64,000 bases of DNA from Cervus elaphus (Eukaryota > Chordata > Mammalia > Artiodactyla > Cervidae). The stretch lies in NCBI RefSeq assembly GCF_910594005.1, contig NC_057815.1, positions 67,780,052-67,844,051 of the forward strand, written 5' to 3'. Numbering within the stretch: position 1 is the first letter of the stretch; the number at the start of each line of letters is the position of its first letter. The notes beneath the pieces were generated by a model. The model searched no databases. It worked only from the letters and a program-made list of their open reading frames with translations, and was not told the DNA's origin. The translations under genes were made by a program, and so were the position numbers. Positions 23,201 to 34,700 of this stretch are shown one piece after another.

Positions 23201-26200
23201 GACCTTTGAGGTGTCCAGCTAAAAGCTGTAAGCTGTCTCCATATCTTTAGGGGGAAATGGAGTAGGATCTGAGGGTGAGCCCAAGACCATGTGTGTTTGT
23301 GAAGGAGCCCAGCAGCAAGCCACAGCCATTCTCATAGAGAATTCAAGAGAATTCCTGGGTGGTCCAGTGGTTAGCACTCTGTGTTTTCACTGCTGGGGGC
23401 CTGGGTTCAACTCCTGGTTGGGGAACTAAGATCCTACAAACTATGCAGTGCAGCAAAAAAAAAAAAAAAAAAAAAAGAGGAAATGTATTTTAAAATAAAG
23501 GAAAAAAATAAAAAAGGAATTCCCTGGCTGTCTAGTGGTTAGGACTCCATGCTTCTACTGCTGTGGGCCTGGGTTTGGTCCTTGGTTGGGGAACTAAGAT
23601 TTTGCAAGCCACATGCATGGCCAAATAAATAAAGAGAATTCAAGTTGAACCCTCATCTGTCATCCCATCATGCTTCTCCCTCACCTTGCCCCTACTCTTT
23701 ATTAGTCTATAAGTAATTGTTATCCCTTATGTCTAGGTATTGATTTGCAATTCATAAAGCACTTTCATCAACTCTATATCTAAGGCTCAGAAAGGTAAAG
23801 TAACCTGTCTTTGCCTAGAAGAGTAAGTTAGGTAGATAAGTATGTCAGGGAGCAAGCCCATGCAAACTCACATCTCCTGACAGCAAATTCTGGGGCAGGT
23901 GGAGACTTAGGATAATCATAGCCACTCAGCTATCTCATTTGTGAACTGAGATGGAAGAATTAAGTAAACTCTATGAAATCATAGTACAATACTGGGCGCA
24001 CAGTTGGTTCTCTTCCTCTGTTTCCTCCCCGTTCTTCTCCTTTCAGTTTTGCTAGCCAGCCCTGTCAGAGATGTGACCAGGACAGTGCCTTCTACCCCAC
24101 CTGCCTTCCTTCCAGGCTTGAGGAAACGGGCCCGCCCCTTACAACAGCTCCTGCTGACAGTCACAGACTGCTCTTCTCAATGAGATGCTCTGACGTTTTT
24201 TCCTGCACAACCATTAATCCTAGGGTCACTGTTGAAAGAACTCAGCCGGCAACTCTGGAAGCCTGACTTCTAAAAGCTTTGTTCTCCCCACCCTCTGCTG
24301 TTTCCTCCCACCCTTGGCTTTTAAAACCTTCCTGCTTATGCCTTCCACTCATGCCCTTAATCCCACATTGCCCTGCATTGCCTTAAAACTGCTCGGCTGT
24401 GTTTTCTCTCTAAAATAGACCCATAAGGTCAAGGGAAGGAATCAAGTCTTTTGAGTGACTCATACCACCAAACACAGGCTCACAATGAACGCACATAGAA
24501 GGAAAGGTTTGGGAGAGGTTGAGGTGATGGTGGCAGTAATGACGATGATGAGTGTGATACGGGAGAGGTTTTAGAAGGACTTCTAGTTCCAGCTTCACTG
24601 CTCCTTCGTTGTGTGACTTAGGAAAGTCCCTTCCCTTCTCTGGGTCTCAGTTTTCCCATATGTTGATGAGGACTGAAGAAAGACAACAGTGATCAGGAGT
24701 ATCGTCTTTGTGGGGATTCCCTGGCAGCCCAAGTGGTTAGCACTAGGCGCTTTCACTGCTGTGGCCTGAGTTCAATCCCTGGTTGGGAAACTAAGATCCA
24801 GCAAGCCTCATGGCACGGCCGAGAAAAAAAAAAAAAAAAAAGGGAGAGCATTGTCTTTGGAATAAGACAGACAGGATTCATATCCCAACTCTGTCACTTG
24901 CAGTTTCGGGACCTGGGACAAAGTATTTATCTTCTCATTCTGTAAAATGGAGATGAAGATGACTACCCTGTCCACTGTGGCGAGGATTGCATGCATTCAT
25001 GCAAAACACCTATGTGGCATGTGATAAGTACGCAATAACTGTTGACCATTCCTCTTAAAAGGAGGTTCAAAAGGGAGGGGATATATGTATACCTATGGCT
25101 GATTCATGTTGAGGTTTGACAGATAACAACAAAATTCTGTAAAGCAATTATCCTTCAGTAAAAGAATATATTAATTTGTTTTTAAAAAAAAGTCCTAAAA
25201 AAAAAAAAAGTCCTAATAGCCTAAGATTTTATGACTTCACTGAATCTAGGACATTACTTGATTCTGTGTGTGCCTGAGAGCCTCTGAATCTGTAGCACTA
25301 GTTGGTTCTGCACGTCTAGTATTATATGAGTTGGGCATTTCTCACTGCTATGTTTTTGGCATTCTGTGCATCTAAAAGCCCCTGAATCCCACGACTCTGA
25401 GTCCATGCCCCATCTGTCCAGGCCCACATGAGATGTTCTACGTGTCTGTGCCCTGGGGAGAGAGACCCAGGCCTTGCGCTGGCCACTGCCCTCCCTGCCC
25501 CCAGGCTCTCTTTGTACCTGGACAAATCTTGCAGCACTTCCCGGCTACTTTCTCGGGGTGCTGGCAGGGGTACTCAGTGGGGCAGATCACCCGCTGGCAG
25601 TCCTGGCGGCCGTCCTGACAGGTGCACACGATGCAGGGCAGGGGTCCGAAGGAGCGGAAGGCTGGGTGCCACACCTCCCCATGGGAGTATGTCTTCCCAC
25701 CATGCACACAGGCTGGGCCAAGGAAGGCAGGAAGGGAGGAGGGTCAGCACCTTGGGCTTGGGCCGGAGTCCAATAATGGGTGGGGGTAGGTCCTTGGGGT
25801 GCCCCTGCTTCACCAGTCTGGCCCAGCCACACTGCTTGTAAAGTAGAGGCCAGGGAATAAACCAGTCCCCTGTCCCTGACATCCCCCATCTCAGCACTCA
25901 AGGAAGAGGTGGGATCTGTAAGTTCTTGTTGAAGATTAAGAGACCTTCCTGCCTGTCATGGGCACCTATGGTGGGGTGCGGAGGGGGATGGCCTGATGAT
26001 AGGAGACCTGTGCTGACACTATCTGGCCATGTGAGTGCGAGCAGGTCCCATCTGTTTTTGCAGCTTCAGTGTCCCATCTGTCAGAGAGGGGCTACGGATG
26101 CCACTGTGGCTCCTCCCACTCCACCGATCAGGGTGACCTGCAGTGAGGTCTCTCTCCCTGTCTGCTGCCACAGTTGTCTCCTTGACCCCCTTCCCTGATC

Positions 26201-29200
26201 CACCCCAACCATCCTCCTGCAGCCCAGCTCTGCTTCCCCCTTCCTTCATCAAAACCTTTCCTTCAGATTTTTTTTTTCTTCAGATTTAAAAAAAAAAAAA
26301 AAAAACCCTTTCCTTCAATACCTCCTTATCTTGTAATAATTGATTTACATGCCTGTCTCCCCTTCTGGTCTATGAGTCCCTTGAGGAAAGGGACCATTTT
26401 CATCTCTCTCTTCTCTGCCTCTCAATTCCCAGCAATATCATACTCAAAAGAATATTGTTCTATGGCCTGTAGTCCTGGTTCCAGGACTGGTTCTGTGTCT
26501 AACTCAGTACTCTGAACCTCAGTGTCCTCATCTGTCAGATGGAAGTTTAGATCTAAGCTTCTATGAGTCTACCAGCCCATGGCCAAGTTAAGACTGGGGA
26601 ACCACTGGGTGGAGGTGCAGGGATGGGAAGTGGGAGCAGACAGGGGGCCCCTTTCCCACCTCAGGGTCTGCAGAGGCTCCGGTTCCCACCTTTTTTGTGT
26701 TTCTCCTTCAGAACAATCTTGACCGTGGTGCTGCCTGCCTCCTTTGGTCGGAAGTGGCGAGGGATGACGCCCAAAGGGGCGCTGGGCCCGGTGGGGGACG
26801 GGGTGCTCAGGTCTCTCTTTCTCCCACTGTCCCCTGAACACGGATCCTGGGAATGTCTCTGCAAAGGGCAGGAAGGATGAAAATCACTGACGGGCTGCTG
26901 CCAGTGCAGAAGCAGAAAAACAGGCTGCAGTGAGAGGCCTGAAGGTGGCCCTTGTGACCGGGCATAGGATCTAAGCAGAAGGAAGGTCTGATGGGGTCAA
27001 AGACACTCCTAGGCAACAAATCTTTGAAAATTCTCAGAAGTCAGTGGTTTGGAAGTCTAGCCTCCACTGAGCCCTTCTTCTGCTGGCAGTGCCAGAACCT
27101 TGTGGCTGAGGTGAGCAGAGGGGGCTGAGGTCTTGATCTGAAAGGTGTAAGTGATCAGGGACCCGGAGAACTTAATATTTAAGAATCAGAGTGAGGATGA
27201 GCGTCAGGAAATTCTTTGAGAAGATTTAGGTGATAGGACAGGGAATGGACCTCCAAAGATCCCACCCGACTGCAGAATCCCCCAGGTGAGAGGACTGAGA
27301 GCAGGTGAAGATTTAGGTGATAGGACAGGGAATGGACCTCCAAAGATCCCACCCGACTGCAGAATCCCCCAGGTGAGAGGACTGAGAGCAGGTCCTGTCC
27401 AGAGATGATGGATCTTAGGAGCCCTTTTTCTGAATCCAACACCCCAAAACCCCACACCATCAGATCAGGTCTTGAGAGGGTTGGCGGTGGGAGCAAAGGG
27501 TATGTGAGACAGCCGTGAAACAGAGCAGGAGCTTCCTGGTCCAAAAATTGGGGATTGAGAAAGGAGCAAGTGGGCTGGGGGCAGAGGTGGAGTTTATCAC
27601 CCCCTCACTGACACTGAGTCACATTCCTTCTTCTGCAGCTCCTTCCTGACTGTAAAGTCTCTGAGACAGTCCTTCAATGTCTGGACTGAGTCCACAGGAG
27701 TTCCCAGAGTGAAAACTATGTCCCGGGCCCCAGCACAGACCAAGGAACACAGGAGGTACCCAGAAGGAATGGACGAGCCCAACACCCCTATATGACTTAC
27801 CCACATCATCCAGCAGTTCAGTGAATAGCTGGAATTACTTACTGGAACTAAGTCTGGTGGGTTTCACTTAGCTGCCTCCTATGACAAGGACAGGGGCTTC
27901 CCAGGTGGTGCTAGTGGTAAAGAACCTGCCTGCCAATGCAGGAGACATAAGACACACAGGTTCAATCCCTGGGTCAGGAAGATCCCCCGGAGGAGGGCAC
28001 AGCAACTCCAGTATTCTTGCCTGGCGAATCCCAAGGACAGAGGAGCCTGGCAGGCTACAGTCCATGGGGTTGCAAAGAGTTGGACACAGCTGAAGCGACA
28101 GCATACGCATACCCATGGCAGGGACAGGGAGGAAGGTGGGTGGCATGGTCAAGACCCCCTAGAGAAGGCCCAGCCTGGGAAGGGGGTGAGCTGGCAGAGG
28201 AGAAGGGAGAGCTCATTATTTCAGACCCCTGGGGAGTCTCTGGGGAGAGGAGTCCCGCTTCGAGTGTGCCAGGGTCCAGGTGACCCAGGCTGAAAGCACA
28301 GATAGAGCTGTTCAGAGGGGAGGCATAGCGCGGCGGGTGGACAGGGACGTGAGTCAGTGTGAGCCCATTCTCCCGGCTCTTTTCTCTCTGACCAGAGAGA
28401 GTCAGGCAGTTTAGCCCATCTGAACGCTAGACCAAGATGGAAAGGGGTCAAGATGGAGCTGGAAAGGTGAGGCAGCCCCAGAGAACTGGTACCTTAGGAG
28501 CGGGATGGAAGGCTGGCCCAAGTCAGAGGCCACTCCCTCAGAAGGCATGCTGCCCAGAGGCGGCCTGCATAAGGACAGACACGTGCTCTGGACAGGACAC
28601 TGTCAGAATTTTCCAGGAGGGAAATCAGGATGCTGGAGGCCTGCCTCTGCCCTGTGTGGTGTTTCTGTTTTTTTCCCCAGACCCCTCCTTCCTCACCAGC
28701 CCCTATGGGAGCTGTAATGGAAGCCTAAAGAGGAACCTAGAATCTGGTGGCGGCTAATGGAGCCAACCCCGGGGACAAATGAGACATGAAGACGATAACT
28801 GGGATTGCCTGCTCCACAGTCAAGGCGATTCAGGCCCAGGATACCAGCCCCTTCGCCGCCCCCTCCCCATCCTCTCCATAAAGCTGTGCGCTCACCACCC
28901 CTCGGTGTGACTGCGTGGTGTCCTCCTCAGCCGACTTCTCACCGGACCCATCTAGAAACCCAAAGGGAAGTCCGGTCAGCCTCCACCTCCTCAGCCTTCC
29001 TGGCCGGAGCCCTGTGGGCCTCCCCACCTCTAGGCTCTGCCCCTCCAAAGCCTGGCGCTACTCCTGCAGTCCCCATACCAGTAGCACCCTTGGCCCCACG
29101 GGTATTTATTCCTACTTCTCCTTACACGTCTCCTCACCTTCGGGTTGATGAAATCCCTACAACTGAACTGCAGACTGTATCTCCACACTGGCCTGTTGGT

Positions 29201-31738
29201 CACTTAAGACTGAACCCCTTGGCTAGGCCAGAGCATGTCATTCAGTGCTCGTTTCAGATGGTGTAGGGGCTGCGAATCCCACCCCCACAGCCTGCCTAGC
29301 TGCGGTCCCCCAGCAGCCTCTCAGCCCAGCCACACCTGAAGTCACCAGGCTTGGCTTACACTATACACTCCCTGGCTGCCCTTAGCCCCTCTGTCGCTCC
29401 CACTGGAACAGCCTAGGACTCCTCCATCCCCTACCTGCCTGGGCCCCAGCACTCAAAACCCTTTGAAGTCCAGCAGCTTCCTAGAGCCCCCCTTCCCCTT
29501 GCCTCACATACAGTCTAGCTGCCACTGAGCAATCTGTATTCAAAGACCCAGAACACAGAAATCAGACTGCTTGCTAGAAATCACCAAGCGCAGTGCACAC
29601 ACAGCACCGCTGAGGCCCACAGAGGGGAAGGAATCTGCAGGAATTCACTGGAAGAACCAGGACTAAACTGGTTCCTGGTCTAGTGCTCTTCCACAACCCC
29701 AACATCTGGGGAAGCATTCCACGGTGGAGTACTGCCCTCCTCGAGGTCTGCCTCCTCCAGGAAGCTTTCCTGGACTACCTCAGGCCACAGGCCACATCTG
29801 TGCACTTCATTTTACCCAAGCTGTTCACCCTTCACTCGCCACTGTGTTGCCTCTCTCTGTTCTGTACAGAGATGCTACTTGGATTCTGCTCGACACAGGA
29901 GCTCGGAGCCCCAGTGAACCCAGGCCTGTGCCCAGCTCTGCGATGAGGAAGACAGGAGGAGACGTGGTCTCTGCTCTACAGACCCTTCTCCTGTGCCTCT
30001 TCTGATCCTCTTGGCCTCATCTGACTGCAGGCATTTTGTCCCCTCGTTGCAGGCACTGCAACTGCACCCTCTTCACATGGACTGCAGCCAGCTTCCTTCA
30101 GACTCAATCTGGCAGCAGGTGCCCTCATGCCACGCCTCCTCCATGTCTCTGCCCCCAGGTCTTATCTCCGCCTCCACCACCACTCCCATCTCCATTCCCA
30201 GGACAGCCCAACACAGTAGGGGAGTGGGAGGGAATGACCCCGCCTTGGGGTGAATCTTTGACCAGTGGGAGTTGGTGGCTGGTGGACCAATTCCTCCTCT
30301 CCCTCTATCACCTCCAGACCTTTCTGAGGAGCAGAAGGCTACTTGGAGCAATAGGTCGCGCTTGATGTCAAGTCAAGGCCAGCTCCCCAACACATTCCTG
30401 TGCTGTTTTTCCCTCCCTCCCTGCTTCACTTTCCATCCCCTCCTTCCTGCTCCCTGGAATTACAATACAAATACTGCACATTAGCCTCTGGCACAGGCTC
30501 AGCTGTTTGAGGGGTGCAGCTAAGCCACCACCCTGAGGAAGGAATTGGGCTGGGTGACCCCTGGTCCCCCTAACAGTCCATGGCTAGGTCCCTGTGGTGG
30601 GTGGGTGCACACTGCCAGATGTAGGGACAGACTCACCTTTGCAGGCCTGGCAGCAGGAGGGGGGCAGCGGGAGGGGTGCAGGGCAGCCTGGTTCCGGGCA
30701 GGTCATGAGGCCGCAGTAGATCTGGCCCTCCTGACAGACAGAGCACACAGGAGCTGGGAGATGAGCTCTGCTGAGGACCAGCCTTGGGGCTGGGATAGCC
30801 CCTGCTCTGGTGGTCCATGGCCTGAGGTCTCCTCTGAGGTGGGCAGAGGGGGAGTCGCACAGTGTCCGGGGCAAGACCCAGGCAGCTCAGAGGAGGGTCC
30901 TTGAACGCTTCCCACTCACTCCAGGCCCCAAGGTAACAGTTATCCTTCAGCTTCTAAGCCTTTTCATACCCAGGCTCTTCCTAGGCTTCACAGCAACCTA
31001 GTGAGGTGAGATTTTCCCAACCTACAGAAGGGAAGGCACTGTGGAGGGGCCTGGACCCCCTGAAGTCAGAGACACACCCAGCAGAATGGACTAGAACCCA
31101 TGTTTCAGGCTCTTCCTCCTGCTATCAATGTCCTTCTCCCCTGGCTAGAGCAGGGAGCCCAGCATAGACGAGTGGAATGACTGCATGTCTCTTTGGGCCC
31201 ATCTTGCTCTCATGCAAACTCTAGGTCCCCAACTTTAGGACCCAGCTTGGAAAGGCAAGACTGCAGGAGAAAGGGCCTTCTGGGAGTCAGGAGGCCAGAT
31301 GACCTTTGGTGAGTCACTTCTCTGGGCCTCAGCTTCATCATCTGTGAAATGGGGGCACTGCTATCTGGATTGTGAAATCAAATGAGGGAACGGTTATGAA
31401 AACCCTTTTTAAACTGCAAGGCATAATGTGTCCCTGGGAGGAAGTGAGATTACTTCGAATCCTTCCCCTATTCCTTTTCCAGCGAGTCTCAGAAGTAAGG
31501 ATTCTGATCCTTCAAACAAGTCCCATATAAACAGGGATGCGAAGAAAGAAGGGGAGACCCAAGTATCCAGGGGGAGGGGACAAGGGATCACAAGAATGCT
31601 CTCACCACCTGACCCTTCCATGAGTTCTCTCTTCCCACAGCCTCCTCTTCATCCAGGTGCAGCACAGTACAGGTAAAGGAGTGTGGGTTTGGAACCATGT
31701 GGCCCTGCATCTGAATCCTGAGTATGTCACTTAACTAG

Positions 31739-31769
<31 letters not shown>

Positions 31770-34700
31770 AGTGTGTGTGTGTACGCGCACGCGCTCAGTA
31801 ATGTCTGATTCTTTGCGACACCGTGGACTATAGCCCACCAGGCTCCTCTGTCCATGGGATTCTCCAGGCAAGAATACTGGAGTGGATTGCCATTTCCTAC
31901 TCCGGGTAATCTTCCCAACTCAGGGATCAAACCCAAGTCTCTTATGTCTCCTGCATTAGCAGGCAGATTCTTTACCTCTGTGCCACCTAGGAAGTCATGT
32001 GACCTTAGGCCAATCACTTAATTGCTCTGAGCCTCAGTTTTCTTATCCATAAAATATATTAGTGATAGCCTTCTCATAGGGCCATTGGGATACTGTATAT
32101 AAACATAAGGCATTTCCTAGTAGGTACAGTACCCTAGTTTACTTCAAGAGGCCCAGGCCTTGCAAAAACAACCATTGTCTAGGTTGATTTCTAAGTGGTC
32201 CCTCTTATAAGTTGTTTGCTCTGCAGCACAGATACCTTGAAATTCACACTCAGAGTGATGGGATCCTTTCACTGAAAAGATGGGAGACAGATCCGAGAGA
32301 GATGACTGTCTCTAATGGTCACGCATGGAACCGTGGCAGAGCCAGAGCTGAAACTTGGGTGTCTGACGCCTAGAATGGACCTCTTACCCGCCCATCACTG
32401 CTGAATCAGATGATTATTTAATCAGAGAGGACCTTGGAGATCACCTTGTTAGACTCCTGGGTGTGCATGCATGTGTGCTAAGACATGTCCAACTCTGTGC
32501 AACTCTATAGACAGTAGCCCAACAGGCTCCTCTGTCCGTGGGATTCTCCAGGCAAGAATGCTGGAGTTGGTTGCCATGCCCTCCTCCAGGCTATCTTCCC
32601 GACCTCATGTCTCTTATGTCTCCTGCATTGGCAGGCAGTTTCTTTACCTCTAGCACCACCAGGGAAGCCTAGACCCCCTTACACACTCAGAAGAACTGAG
32701 GCTCAGAGAAGCTTGCTGCTCAGGTGGTAGGGAAATCGAGATAGCAGGGGTTTCTCCCACCAGTGCACAGGTGTACTAAGCCCAAGGGTGAGGATGACAT
32801 GCTGAAGGCCACCTACAAACGTGCAGCAGGGCCAAGCCTGGAACCCCCGAGGAGGAGGGGAAGACTTTCCAGCTCTTCGCCTGGAAAGCTGGGTCCTGCT
32901 TGGCTTCAGTCTGTGTCCTGATGACACTGCTGGTTGAGCTCTGCCCGACCTGACCCTAGGCCCGGCTCTGCCCGAAGCAGGGGGTTTAATTAGCTTCTGA
33001 TTAAATTACATTTACTACAAACAGTCTGGCCCCGTCTCTGCACCCTAGGATTGATCACTGATCATTCATTCATTCATGCTGTGCCAGGCCCTGAGCTGGG
33101 GGCCCTGCAGGATACAGAAATGAGTTGAGTATGTCTCCTGCCCTCAAGGAGTGCAGTCTACAGAGGACACAGACATGGCCAGGGTCAGTGCAAGGTGACC
33201 AGGCAGCTCAGGATGGCGTGGGAGCCCTGAGCAGGAGGTTCCCACCCACAGATGTTCCCTGCCCTGGAGCCCATTCATTCTCCTGCCCTTTGACTAGGAG
33301 GGGCAATCCCCCCAGGCCCAGAGCACTGGCCTGCATGAGAGGGGAGTCGGAGGTCTTACGGCACAGCTGCAGAGGACACACTGGTTGGGCAGGTGGGAGG
33401 GGAGCAGCTCGCGGGCACTGAAGAGCTCGCCGTGTTGGTACGCAGTCCCGTTATGCTGGCAGGACCTTGGTGGGGCCCGGAGCCCAGAAGGGGTATGAGG
33501 TTCTGTAGGTGGGGAGGGGAAGGAGGAAGAAGAAGATGGTCTAGGGCTTTATCAGAACTAACTGGGCCACTTCTCTGACATGTTTGTATCTTATCCCTTG
33601 TTGTCATTTAAACCATGCTCTGGCCTCAGCCTTCCCAGCCAGACCTCATGTTGATGAACCAAGAGGAACCCTGACATTTCTCTCTGACCATGTCACTCCC
33701 GCCCTTGGCCTTTAAGCCCCTGAGTGTCAGAGGAGGCTCTGATTGCAGCAAGAAGGCAAGGCCAGAAGCCTCAGCTCCGCTGAGTGCCACTCAGTTTAGA
33801 CCTGTGTTAGTTCATTCAATGTTTAGTAAGCATCCATGAAGCACTGGCTAGTGCCAGGCACTGTTCTAGGTTCTGGGGATACAGAAGTGAACAAAACAAG
33901 GTTCCACATGGAGTTTCATCCTAGTGGAGCTCACTGGTGTGATCTGGACTGTGCTTGATCTTGGAGTAAGTGCCTGCCACTCCCTGGCCACCAGACACCC
34001 TCCCCATCACCTGCCAGTTAGCCTGTCCTCACCCTGCTAGATAGAGGGGATAGCCCTCCAGTTCAAGGGGAACCTGCTCCTTTTTTCAAGACACCTTTAC
34101 TAAGCACTTTCTCTGCACCAGGCGCCATGCTACATGCTGGGAATGGAGTGCAAATAAGGCCCAGCCCCTCACATCAGGAAACTGATGGTCTCACTGGGTA
34201 GAGAGACAGGCCCCAAGCAGTGACACTGGTATGGTCTGGGCTAGGGCAGATGGGAGCACAGAAGTTGTGGCAGCATAAGAGAGGCGCCCTTAACTCAGCC
34301 GGGAAGGGCGGTCAGGGAAGGCTTCCTGAAGGGGCTGATGGCTGAGATGAATCTTGAGGAATATGCAGACCAGGCAGGCAAAGGGGCAAGGCTGGGAAAG
34401 AGGGAGGGAGTGAGGAGCATGGGAGGAAGAAGGGGGCTGGGCCGAGGCACAGTGAGGAGCAGTCAGGACTCCTGGGGTCTGCCTCAGCCGGGAGGAGGTG
34501 TAAAGTACCCTCACTGGGCAGGATGAAGCCTAGAGACCCTGCTCCGCTAGTGAACCCAGGCCAGGAAACCATGACCCAAGTTGGAGTCACAGTCAGATCC
34601 CTACTGGGATCCCACTTGGAAAAGAAGCCCCTCTATGCCCATACTCCACACAGGTCCCTAGTCTCCCAAGAGAGCTGCTTCCAGAGTCTGGAGCTGAGGC

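Larger units (their letters stand above)
22400..25517 (-). other. CHRDL2: CHRDL2 intron 8
   Basis: 3.1-kb intron with a diverged direct duplication (22690-22965 and 24318-24568), three CHR-type SINEs and an L1 3' tail. Confidence 0.85.
26859..28895 (-). other. CHRDL2: CHRDL2 intron 6
   Basis: 2.0-kb intron with a perfect 87-bp tandem duplication and one Bov-tA SINE. Confidence 0.85.
31690..32110 (+). repeat. MIR SINE interrupted by a (TG)n tract and a Bov-tA SINE
   Basis: The front half (gcatctgaatcctgagtatg...cttaactagctctgtg) ends at about 31745. The back half resumes near 31996 (gtgaccttaggccaatcact...cctcagttttcttatcc). Confidence 0.75.
30731..33359 (-). other. CHRDL2: CHRDL2 intron 4
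   Basis: 2.6-kb intron with a MIR (about 31290-31430), a second MIR split by a (TG)n tract and a SINE, and another SINE at 32470. An A/T-rich stretch at 32985-33025 (tttaattagcttctgattaa) could be a homeodomain-type site cluster; this is weak. Confidence 0.8.

Noticed and set aside
27179..27544. A minus-strand frame encoding an internally repeated peptide
   Set aside because: The repeat comes from the 87-bp intronic duplication; 87 is divisible by three, so any open frame stays open. No splice or family evidence.
32985..33025. Clustered TAAT motifs as an intronic enhancer
   Set aside because: A few A/T-rich words are expected by chance; without conservation data this cannot be supported.
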